Assembly: GCA_052033505.1 (NCBI GenBank)
Contig: JBPOJN010000092.1
Span: 1 to 26,668, forward strand
DNA from: JBPOJN01 sp052033505
Lineage (GTDB): Bacteria; UBA10199; JACPAL01; GCA-016699445
DNA length: 26,668 nucleotides
Reading direction: 5' to 3'
Both the position numbers and the translations under genes were made by a program. Shown here one piece after another: positions 15,250 through 21,742 of the stretch; within the stretch, counting starts at the first letter, position 1, and each line of letters starts with the position of its first letter. The notes under the pieces are model-generated. The model was not told the DNA's origin. It searched no databases and saw only the letters and a list, made by a program, of their open reading frames with translations.

Positions 15250-15979
15250 TTTCACCGAGAAACACGGTTATCCCGGAAAACTCTTCATCGTCGAAGGCAT
15301 CGACGGCTCGGGCAAGAGCACGCAGATCCAGCTGCTGCGCAAATGGCTCGAGGCTTCGGGTTATAGCGTCTTTTACACCGAGTGGAATTCCTCCGACTTG
15401 GTCAAGGACACGACGAAGATGGGGAAGAAGAAAAAATCGCTGACGCCCACGACGTTCAGTCTGCTGCACGCGACCGATTTCGCCGACCGGTTTTTTTATT
15501 CCATCCTGCCGCCGCTCAAAGCGGGACAGATCGTGCTTGCGGACCGCTACGCCTTCACCGCTTTCGCGCGCGACGTCTGCCGCGGCGTGCATCCGAAGTG
15601 GGTCCGGAAACTTTATAATTTCGCCGCGCGTCCGGATATTTCGTTTTACTTCAAGGTCCCGATCCAGACCGCGATCGACCGCATCCTGAGGGCTCGCGCG
15701 AAGATTAAATTCTACGAAGCCGGCATGGACATGAATCTTTCGTCGGATACGGCGGACAGTTTCCGTTTGTTCCAAGGATCGGTGCTGAAAGAATACGATA
15801 AATTGGTCGACGAATACGGGCTCTCGGTCATCGACGCGAGCCTGGATATCAACGAACAGCAGGAAATCGTGCGGGCGCAGGTGACGAAGGCGTTAGAAGG
15901 GTACAGTGTGAAGAGGAGAACGTATGGCCGCAAAAAAAACGTATTTTGGCGACGGTTTACCGTATCGCGCCCTCGGTAA
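15242..15979 (+). CDS. Thymidylate-kinase-like P-loop protein, copy 1 (intact P-loop)
   Basis: 245 residues, GTG start with GGAGG six bases upstream. Seen: Walker A GIDGSGKST preceded by LFIVE, as in thymidylate kinase, and the DRY-type motif VLADRYAFTAFARD. However, the usual dTMP-kinase DR[YF]xxSSxAYQ and LID-region DRIE motifs are absent; instead there is FYEAGMDMNLS, shared with the next gene. So it belongs to the TMPK/NMP-kinase superfamily but may not phosphorylate dTMP. The C-terminal tail is very basic (VKRRTYGRKK) and overlaps the next gene by 56 bases. Context with Ppx and SixA suggests phosphate or polyphosphate metabolism (inference; PPK2 kinases share this fold). Confidence 0.85.
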   Translation: MANFTEKHGYPGKLFIVEGIDGSGKSTQIQLLRKWLEASGYSVFYTEWNSSDLVKDTTKMGKKKKSLTPTTFSLLHATDFADRFFYSILPPLKAGQIVLADRYAFTAFARDVCRGVHPKWVRKLYNFAARPDISFYFKVPIQTAIDRILRARAKIKFYEAGMDMNLSSDTADSFRLFQGSVLKEYDKLVDEYGLSVIDASLDINEQQEIVRAQVTKALEGYSVKRRTYGRKKNVFWRRFTVSRPR

Positions 15980-16643
15980 GCTCAAAGGCAAGTTGATCGC
16001 CATCGAAGGCACTGACGGTGTGGGACGCACGACGCAGGTCGACCTGCTGCGTGAATGGATCGAGCTGCAGGGCTACGGCGTCCTGGAAACCGGATGGACG
16101 CGTTCGAGTCTCATGTCGCGCGCGATCCACGCCGCGAAGATGGGCAACATGGTCGACCGCATGACGTCGAGCCTGCTCTACGCCACCGACTTCGCCGACC
16201 GTTTCGAGAACGACATCCTGCCAGCTCTGGAAGCGGGTTTCGTGGTCTTGGCCGATCGCTATATCTATACCGCGTTTGCGCGGGATTGGATGCGTGGGAA
16301 AGACCGTCAATGGATCGAGGATGTCTTCGGGTTCGCCATCGTCCCGGACCTCGTGTGCTATTTGCGCATCGACATCGATAACCTGATCCCGCGCGTGATC
16401 GAGTCCGGCGGCATGAATTATTGGGAGTCCGGCATGGACCTGCACTTGGGCGAAGATCTCTTCGAGAGTTTCAAAAAATACCAACAGGGCATGATCAAGG
16501 AATTCGATGACATGGCGGAGCGGTTCAAGTTCGAAGTTGTCGATGCGCGCCGGTCGGTCGACGAGATACAGCAAGATTTACGCGCCAAGGTCGCGCCTCT
16601 GTTGGAAAAGCCGAAAGTGAAGAAAGAGGAGCCAGCCGCATGA
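15924..16643 (+). CDS. Thymidylate-kinase-like protein, copy 2 (P-loop Lys replaced by Arg)
   Basis: 239 residues; GAGGAG five bases before the ATG, inside the end of copy 1. Paralogue of copy 1: both share LLxATDFADRF, a long LADRY..TAFARD motif and the [FY][YW]E[AS]GMD block. The P-loop is GTDGVGRTT: the invariant Lys that holds the beta/gamma phosphates is Arg. In most P-loop kinases that change abolishes or greatly lowers activity, so this may be a regulatory partner of copy 1 or a variant enzyme. The C-terminus is a charged tail (EKPKVKKEEPAA). The last bases overlap the SixA start (ATGA). An eight-A tract at codons 3-5 lies in the overlap with copy 1. Confidence 0.85.
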   Translation: MAAKKTYFGDGLPYRALGKLKGKLIAIEGTDGVGRTTQVDLLREWIELQGYGVLETGWTRSSLMSRAIHAAKMGNMVDRMTSSLLYATDFADRFENDILPALEAGFVVLADRYIYTAFARDWMRGKDRQWIEDVFGFAIVPDLVCYLRIDIDNLIPRVIESGGMNYWESGMDLHLGEDLFESFKKYQQGMIKEFDDMAERFKFEVVDARRSVDEIQQDLRAKVAPLLEKPKVKKEEPAA

Positions 16644-17152
16644 CCGAGCTTTTCCTGATGAGGCACGCGATCGCCGTCACGCGCGGCGAAGGCGTTTACG
16701 AAGAAGACGCCGACCGCCCGTTGACCGAAGAAGGCCGTAAAAAATTAAGTGCCGTCTGCCGGGGGTTGAGCCATTTGGTCTCCGGCTGGGACTTGATCCT
16801 GACCAGTCCCTTCGTGCGCGCCCAGCAAACCGCTTCCGCTCTGGCCGCGCATTTCGAGTTAAGCCATTTGATCCAAGAAGCGCCGGTGTTGACGCCCGGC
16901 CACACGACGAAGCAGTTGGTGGATTTCCTGCAATCCTTGCCGTCGGTGAAGAAGATCTTGATGATCGGCCATGAGCCGTCTTTATCGCAGCATTTGTCGT
17001 GTTTCTTGTTTGGCACCCCGCGTGGCAAATTCGATTTTAAAAAATCCGGCATTGCCTGCCTCGAATTCTTAGCCTGCCCGGAAGAGGGAGAAGCGACCTT
17101 GTCGTGGTTCATGGCGCCGGCCCAGTTATCGAGATTGGGAAAGAAAAAATAA
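16640..17152 (+). CDS. sixA: Phosphohistidine phosphatase, SixA-like histidine phosphatase
   Basis: 170 residues of the histidine-phosphatase (RHG/RHA) superfamily. Seen: MTELFLMRHAIA with nucleophile His9 in the RHA motif, TSPFVRAQQTA with the phosphate-binding Arg60, and ILMIGHEPSLS with the second catalytic His111. Length and RHA variant match SixA, which removes phosphate from phosphohistidine on signalling or PTS proteins. The ATG overlaps the preceding stop by four bases, and the stop overlaps the next start by one base, so it is translationally coupled within the ppx operon. SixA-type genes are known to sit beside ppx and CHAD genes; no CHAD gene is present here. Confidence 0.9.
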   Translation: MTELFLMRHAIAVTRGEGVYEEDADRPLTEEGRKKLSAVCRGLSHLVSGWDLILTSPFVRAQQTASALAAHFELSHLIQEAPVLTPGHTTKQLVDFLQSLPSVKKILMIGHEPSLSQHLSCFLFGTPRGKFDFKKSGIACLEFLACPEEGEATLSWFMAPAQLSRLGKKK

Positions 17153-17709
17153 TGAAAACTCCAAAACGCTGTCCCTGGCCCGGTGAGGATCCCCTCTATA
17201 TTCGTTATCACGACGAAGAGTGGGGCGTGCCGGTGCATGATGACCGGAAGCTTTTCGAATTTTTGACCCTGGAGGGGGCTCAGGCCGGACTCAGCTGGAT
17301 CACCGTCCTACGCAAGCGGGAGAACTACCGGAAAGCGTTCGCGGGTTTCGACCCTAAAAAAGTCGCACGGTTCACCGCGAAGGACGTCGCCCGGCTCATG
17401 CAGGACGCTGGCATCGTGCGTAATCGCTTGAAGATCGAGTCGACGATCTCCAACGCGAAGGCATTTTTGAAAATCCAAGAAGAGTTCGGGAGCTTCGACG
17501 CGTACAGTTGGCAGTTCGTCGGGGGCAAGCCGATCCGCAACCGCCGGGAGTCGTTGAAGAGCCTCCCCGCGCGCACCGAAATCTCCGACGCGTTCAGTAA
17601 AGACATGAAAAAGCGCGGTTTCCGTTTCGTGGGCTCGACGATCCTCTATGCGCATATGCAGGCCGTGGGGATGGTGGATGATCATTTGGTGGATTGTTTC
17701 CGGAAATAA
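17152..17709 (+). CDS. tag: DNA-3-methyladenine glycosylase I
   Basis: 185 residues, close to the 187 of E. coli Tag. Removes N3-methyladenine from DNA in base excision repair. Seen: CPWPGEDPLYIRYHDEEWG at the N-terminus, LEGAQAGLSWITVLRKRENY with the conserved substrate-contact Glu, GFRFVGSTILYAHMQAVGMV, and the zinc site made by Cys7 and His20 with the late DDHLVDC His and Cys. ATG at 17152 overlaps the sixA stop (TAATG); the frame upstream is open but is only the tail of sixA in another frame. Last gene of the operon; its link to phosphate metabolism is not obvious. Confidence 0.96.
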   Translation: MKTPKRCPWPGEDPLYIRYHDEEWGVPVHDDRKLFEFLTLEGAQAGLSWITVLRKRENYRKAFAGFDPKKVARFTAKDVARLMQDAGIVRNRLKIESTISNAKAFLKIQEEFGSFDAYSWQFVGGKPIRNRRESLKSLPARTEISDAFSKDMKKRGFRFVGSTILYAHMQAVGMVDDHLVDCFRK

Positions 17710-17735
17710 TTTTCGGTGATTCCGTTTATTTTTTT
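17701..17735 (+). terminator. Possible intrinsic terminator after tag
   Basis: CGGAA (17701-17705) pairs with TTCCG (17720-17724), followed directly by TTTATTTTTTT. The stem is only five base pairs with a 14-base loop, although a competing stem (17700-17706 with 17710-17716) also forms. The T-run placement right after the operon stop is typical; the stem is weak. Confidence 0.4.
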
Positions 17736-17776
17736 GACGTGATTTTTTTAACAACGAATTTCTGGATTCAACGAGA

Positions 17777-18427
17777 ATGCCCATTGTCATGAGAACTATC
17801 ACCACTCGCTTTTATTCCGCGCCTTCGATCACAGCGGTCAAACCGGCGGAACCGGATCCTGCTCTTTTGGAATCTGCGAAGGCTGGTGCCCCCGGGGCGT
17901 TTGATCAGCTTTATCGAAATTTTCGAGGCCACGTTTACCGACAGGCTTTTTATATCGTTAAAAACCATGCGGAGGCTGAGGATGTAACTCAGGAAACATT
18001 TATAAAATTGATGAGTAAGATAGGCTCCTATCAAGAAAAAAAGGGTAAGTTCTCCGGTTGGTTGGGGTATGTCGTGAGGAACCTTGTTTTCGATCGACGT
18101 GATAAAGCGGCCAGTCGGGATAGGACGAAAAACCAAGCTTCTATCACTTCACAGCTCCAAGCCCAGCCAGCCTATATGGACCCACAACATCTGACTCGCA
18201 TGCGTGAAGGATGCGATCGGCTCGTAAGTACCTTGATGCAGCTTGCTGACAAAGGTCGTCTTTCCCTGAAGGTTCAAAAATCGCTGCAAGCCTGGATACT
18301 CAAGGAATTAGGGGGAATGGATTACTCCGAAATAGGCGAAAGTTTGGGTCTTAAACCCTCGACCGCGCGGGCGAGAGCTTACGAGGGAGGTATGATGTTT
18401 TTAGGGGCCACCGGCGGCGATTACTGA
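17777..18427 (+). CDS. ECF-like RNA polymerase sigma factor (sigma-70 family)
   Basis: 216 residues. Region 2 is clear: AFDQLYRNFRGHVYRQAFYI, AEDVTQETFIKLMSKI and GWLGYVVRNLVFDRRDKA, the core-binding and -10-recognition helices. A 40-residue linker is followed by a region-4 helix-turn-helix (LGGMDYSEIGESLGLKPSTARARAYEG). There is no region 1 or 3, so it is ECF class. A second ATG at residue 5 (17789) is possible; neither start has a strong ribosome site. No anti-sigma gene is adjacent, so the signal is unknown. A TTGACG at 17734-17739 may be a -35 box. The 3' end overlaps the convergent parA end by seven bases. Base composition is less GC-rich than neighbours. Confidence 0.88.
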   Translation: MPIVMRTITTRFYSAPSITAVKPAEPDPALLESAKAGAPGAFDQLYRNFRGHVYRQAFYIVKNHAEAEDVTQETFIKLMSKIGSYQEKKGKFSGWLGYVVRNLVFDRRDKAASRDRTKNQASITSQLQAQPAYMDPQHLTRMREGCDRLVSTLMQLADKGRLSLKVQKSLQAWILKELGGMDYSEIGESLGLKPSTARARAYEGGMMFLGATGGDY

Positions 18428-19278
18428 CGAATTGCCTTCAAGCGACCCACCACTTCTTCAGCTAAAGCATTGTAATGTGTCGCTCCGCTGGAGTCGGGGG
18501 CGTAGTGGAAGACCGGGCGGCCTTCGAGTTGGGCTTTGTTCAGCGCCGTGTTGATTGTAATATTGGTCTTCAGGATCTTGCCGTTGAAAAAGCGCTTCAT
18601 GTTTTCCAAGATCAGCTGATTCATGTTGAGATTTCGTCCGTCGACGCGCGTGAAGAGCACGCCTAAGACGTCGAGTCCGGGATTCAAGCGTTCCGTCACT
18701 TCTCTCAAAGTCTCCAAAAGATCGGTCACGCCTTCGAAAGCCAAGACACTCATTTCGCACGGGATCAGGACGGAGTCCGCGGCGACCAGCGCATTCAGTG
18801 TGAGGTTGCCCAACGACGGCGGACAGTCGATCAGGATCACGTCGTAATGCGTGCGGGCGACTTCCATGGCGCGGCGTAAAATGAACTCCTTGCCGATGCG
18901 CGACGAGAGGACGGATTCGCTCTGGACTAAAGTCTTGTCTCCTGGCGTCAGATGAAAGTTTTCCAGGTCGGTCTTGACGACGGCGTCCAAGATATCGCCG
19001 TTGCGCGCTTCCAAGACTTTTGACGTCGGCGTGTATTCGATGCCGTCGTTGACGATGGCGCCTAGGGATTTTTCGACGTGGCCTTGGGGATCGAGATCGA
19101 TGACGAGAACGCTCTTGCCCTGGAAGTAGGCGAGCGACGTGCCGAGATTGACCGACGTGGTGGTTTTGCCCACGCCGCCTTTTTGCGAGCAGACGGCGAT
19201 GACCTGCGCTTTTTTGTCGCCAGGCTCATAGCGCGTGCTCGGCAGAATAAGATCTTTTAATGTGTCGCTCAAAGACAT
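18421..19278 (-). CDS. ParA/Soj-family ATPase without ParB
   Basis: 285 residues from ATG at 19278 (AGGA ten bases upstream; a TTG at 19299 is also in frame). Seen: deviant Walker A KGGVGKTT (33-40), A' motif IDLDPQG (60-66), Walker B VILIDCPPSLG, and the ParA-typical AALNKAQLEGRPVFHYAPDS-like ending. ParA proteins move plasmids, chromosomes or protein clusters by ATP-driven DNA binding. No ParB or parS-like cluster is adjacent, so this may be an orphan ParA positioning chemoreceptor, pilus or other cargo rather than a chromosomal Soj. The gene is divergent from hemW with a short inverted repeat between and converges on the sigma factor. Confidence 0.9.
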   Translation of the reverse strand: MSLSDTLKDLILPSTRYEPGDKKAQVIAVCSQKGGVGKTTTSVNLGTSLAYFQGKSVLVIDLDPQGHVEKSLGAIVNDGIEYTPTSKVLEARNGDILDAVVKTDLENFHLTPGDKTLVQSESVLSSRIGKEFILRRAMEVARTHYDVILIDCPPSLGNLTLNALVAADSVLIPCEMSVLAFEGVTDLLETLREVTERLNPGLDVLGVLFTRVDGRNLNMNQLILENMKRFFNGKILKTNITINTALNKAQLEGRPVFHYAPDSSGATHYNALAEEVVGRLKAIRQ

Positions 19279-19300
19279 AGTGGGCTTATCCTTGGCCAAT

Positions 19301-19321
19301 TACACCCGGTGCCGCGGTGTA
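19301..19321. promoter_or_regulatory. 21-bp inverted repeat between parA and hemW
   Basis: TACACC (19301-19306) and GGTGTA (19316-19321) are perfect 6-bp arms separated by nine bases, in a gap of only 58 bases that must hold both divergent promoters. On the minus strand TTGATA (a five-of-six -35 match) overlaps the right arm, pointing toward parA, although the matching -10 is poor. It looks like an operator, perhaps for ParA autoregulation; only symmetry and position support this. Confidence 0.4.
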
Positions 19322-19336
19322 TCAAGCGGAAAGACG

Positions 19337-20485
19337 ATGCTCTCACTCTACATCCACATCCCGTTCTGCGAAGTGAAGTGTGGTTATTGCGATTTTTTCT
19401 CCGTCGCGCGCGGGTATGAAGACTTCGACCTGCAGGAAGCCTACGTCGAAGCCTTGCTCCGCGAGATCCGTGAGCGCGCTCCAGAATTTGCGGGACGACC
19501 GATTCGCAGCATTTTCTTCGGCGGAGGCACGCCGTCCTTGCTCGATCCGCGGCTGATCGAAAAAATATTAAAAGAGCTCCGTGTCCATTTCACGTGGGGA
19601 CCGGAGGTCGAAACAACGCTCGAGACGAACCCTAAGACCGTCTCCGAAACCAAGCTCAAAGACTTCCGGTCGCTCGGCATCAACCGTCTCTCGATCGGCG
19701 TGCAATCGTTTCAAGACCGCTTCCTGAAGTCCTTGGGGCGGATCCACTCCGGAGAAGAGGCGATCCGTACGGTCGCCGACGCGCGGCGCGCGGGTTTCGA
19801 GAACATCAATTGCGACCTGATCTTCGCCTTGCCTCAGCAAACTTTCGAGGACTGGGAGTCGGATTTGCGCCGTGCGATCGCGTTGGGCACGCCGCACATT
19901 TCCGCGTACCACCTGACGATCGAGACCGCGACGCCGTTCGCCGCGCTTCATCAGAAAGGTCAATTGGCTCTGCCCGAAGAAGACGTCGGCGTGCGCATGC
20001 TCACCTGGACGCGCGAGACCTTGGCCGCCGCCGGGCTGGACGCGTATGAGATTTCCAACTTCTCTAAGCCTGGCTCGGAGTGTCGACACAATCAAAACTA
20101 CTGGCGTTACGGCGAGTATTTAGGGTTGGGCGCTGGTGCGGCGGGTTGCGTGCGCGTTTCTGGTAGGGAGGATGTCTTTGCGGTCCGCCGTCATAATATC
20201 AAAAACCTCAAGCGCTACCTGGAAGGCGATTTTCTGGATTTCGACGACAAGCTCGACCGCCGCACAGCTATGGCCGAATACGCGATGCTGGGCATCCGTA
20301 CGCGCGAAGGGATCGATCTTAAAAATTTCGAGAAGATCTTCGGGGAGACATTTGAAAAAGTTTTCGGTGGTCCTATTCAGAAGGCCTTAAACGGAAAACA
20401 GGTTGTTTGGGATAATGAGAGGCTCCGGCTCTCGCGGGCAGGGTTGCTTTGGGCGGATGGGGTGGCGGAAGGGTTTTTAATTTAG
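19337..20485 (+). CDS. hemW: Radical SAM haem chaperone HemW (coproporphyrinogen III oxidase-like)
   Basis: 382 residues. Seen: LYIHIPFCEVKCGYCDFFS with the CxxxCxxC iron-sulphur motif at Cys11, 15 and 18, the GGGTPSLL SAM-binding motif, INRLSIGVQSFQD, NCDLIFALPQQTFEDW, and the HemW-specific HNQNYWRYGEYLGLGAGA. True HemN has longer N-terminal sequence and an extra Cys (CxxxCxxCxC), which is missing here (the residue after CGYCD is Phe), so HemW, which carries haem rather than oxidising coproporphyrinogen, is the better call. ATG at 19337 has GGAAAG just upstream; the frame extends 5' through the parA promoter region without family similarity. Confidence 0.95.
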   Translation: MLSLYIHIPFCEVKCGYCDFFSVARGYEDFDLQEAYVEALLREIRERAPEFAGRPIRSIFFGGGTPSLLDPRLIEKILKELRVHFTWGPEVETTLETNPKTVSETKLKDFRSLGINRLSIGVQSFQDRFLKSLGRIHSGEEAIRTVADARRAGFENINCDLIFALPQQTFEDWESDLRRAIALGTPHISAYHLTIETATPFAALHQKGQLALPEEDVGVRMLTWTRETLAAAGLDAYEISNFSKPGSECRHNQNYWRYGEYLGLGAGAAGCVRVSGREDVFAVRRHNIKNLKRYLEGDFLDFDDKLDRRTAMAEYAMLGIRTREGIDLKNFEKIFGETFEKVFGGPIQKALNGKQVVWDNERLRLSRAGLLWADGVAEGFLI

Positions 20486-20488
20486 GAA

Positions 20489-21613
20489 TCAGAGCTTCAA
20501 TTCAGTCGCCAAAGCCGCAAAAGGCAAAATCCGAGCGCGGTGGTTCGCCACTTCCACGTCTTTTTTCCCCAAATGGACTTGGTAAAAAAACGGAATTGGA
20601 GTTCGGGAGGAAAAAAAAGAAATATTTGGGCTCAACGCACCTTCCCCGGTCTTACATTCCACGGCAAAAATCGGTTTTTTATTTTTCAGGACGACGAAGT
20701 CGATCTCTCTCTTCAGAGAGTCCCTTAAAAAACGGAGTTCCATGGCTTCTCCCTGACTGTCTTCGAGAAAGTGACAGTATTTCAGGAGATGGGAGGCGAC
20801 GAAGTTTTCGAATTTCGAACTCTCCTTATCGCAAACGGACCAATCCCAGAGATACAGCTTCTTCTCTTTCTTTGCGGCTCGAAGCCGGGGATGTCCGAAA
20901 GGTTCCAGGCGATAGCAATAATAGAGACGCTCCAATATTTGAACCCACCGCTCCGTCGTCTCGAAAGCGACTTGAAGATCTCGGCTTAGGTTCGCAATGG
21001 ACAGGGGCGAGCCTACACGCGAGGGGAGAACGTCCATCAGCAGGTCCAGTTGTGAGACTTCTTTTACGGTTTCCAGCGAAACGAGATCTTCCTGAAGCAC
21101 CCGTGATTTTCTTTCCAGTTGCCAACGTTTGAAATGACGCTCGTCCGCTTTGAGAAACGGCTCCGGGAAGCCTCCGAAATGAAGCAAGGTTTGAAGCGAG
21201 GCATCGGAAGTCCCAATCTCTTGCAGAGTCAAAGGATGCAGACGGTAATAATGATACCGTCCCTGTAGGGAGTCGCCACCGCGCCGGTAATAATCGAGCC
21301 GCGCTGAACCGGTCACGAGGATCTTTTTTTTTCCGCGATAGCGGTCATAGACCCCTTTGACGAAATTCCTCCACGCCTTGTATTTGTGGATTTCATCGAA
21401 GACGAGAAGGTTTTCCTTCGCCGGGATTTCTCCCGAAAGAAGAGTCTTTTTGGTGATCACATCGTCCCAATTGAAGTAGGCGGGATGTTCCGGTCCTTCC
21501 GAACCCAAAAGATGAAATGCCAGGGTCGTTTTACCGATCTGCCGCGGCCCGCCCAGGAAGACCATTTTTTCTTTTAAGTCTTCTCGGAGCCATTTTTCGA
21601 GGTGGCGGTTCAT
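20489..21613 (-). CDS. AAA ATPase with C-terminal DUF4143 domain
   Basis: 374 residues. N-terminal P-loop ATPase: FLGGPRQIGKTTLAFHLLG (Walker A 22-30), LLVFDEIHKYKAW (Walker B), VTGSARLDYYRRGGDSLQGR (sensor/Arg region). Winged-helix region near 220-250 (SPLSIANLSRDLQVAFETTE). The C-terminal DUF4143 part has EIDFVVLKNKKPIFAVECK, an Asp...Glu-x-Lys arrangement like PD-(D/E)XK nucleases. The family is very common, patchily distributed and of uncertain function. The end lies 3 bases from convergent hemW. It is probably transcribed from its own promoter 22-50 bases upstream, with almost no leader and no Shine-Dalgarno sequence. Confidence 0.92.
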   Translation of the reverse strand: MNRHLEKWLREDLKEKMVFLGGPRQIGKTTLAFHLLGSEGPEHPAYFNWDDVITKKTLLSGEIPAKENLLVFDEIHKYKAWRNFVKGVYDRYRGKKKILVTGSARLDYYRRGGDSLQGRYHYYRLHPLTLQEIGTSDASLQTLLHFGGFPEPFLKADERHFKRWQLERKSRVLQEDLVSLETVKEVSQLDLLMDVLPSRVGSPLSIANLSRDLQVAFETTERWVQILERLYYCYRLEPFGHPRLRAAKKEKKLYLWDWSVCDKESSKFENFVASHLLKYCHFLEDSQGEAMELRFLRDSLKREIDFVVLKNKKPIFAVECKTGEGALSPNISFFSSRTPIPFFYQVHLGKKDVEVANHRARILPFAALATELKL

Positions 21614-21658
21614 GTATAAAATAGAGCTGATTTGATTTTATGCATGTATAAATTAGAG
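21611..21658. repeat. 16-bp direct repeat across the DUF4143 gene start and promoter
   Basis: CATGTATAAAATAGAG (21611-21626) and CATGTATAAATTAGAG (21643-21658) match at 15 of 16 positions with a 32-bp period, about three helical turns. The first copy includes the start codon of the ATPase; the second lies in the spacer of its promoter and touches the -35 box. This is the pattern expected of two operator sites for one regulator, possibly the gene product itself. Confidence 0.6.
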
Positions 21659-21662
21659 TCAA
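21635..21662 (-). promoter_or_regulatory. Sigma-70-type promoter of the DUF4143 ATPase gene
   Basis: Read on the minus strand: TTGACT (21662-21657) and TAAAAT (21640-21635) each match consensus at five of six positions and are 16 bases apart. The predicted start lies about 15 bases before the ATG at 21613, leaving no room for a normal ribosome site. The promoter is interleaved with a 16-bp direct repeat. Confidence 0.6.
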
Positions 21663-21742
21663 GGCGATTTTGAATATGGATGCGCGGAGGAGGTGTTCTT
21701 GGGATAATTTGTCCGATATCTGTCCAAGCTTGATGGCCGTTC

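Noticed and set aside
15957..16574. 205-residue minus-strand open frame opposite the second kinase copy
   Set aside because: Shadow of a well-supported P-loop gene; no independent support.
20449..21132. 227-residue plus-strand open frame over the DUF4143 gene
   Set aside because: Opposite a gene with clear Walker motifs; its Ser/Arg/Pro-rich translation is a shadow.
21664..21676. GCGATTTTGAATA shared with 26608-26620
   Set aside because: A 13-base match between two AT-rich gaps with no further flanking identity; it may be chance and no element boundary is seen.
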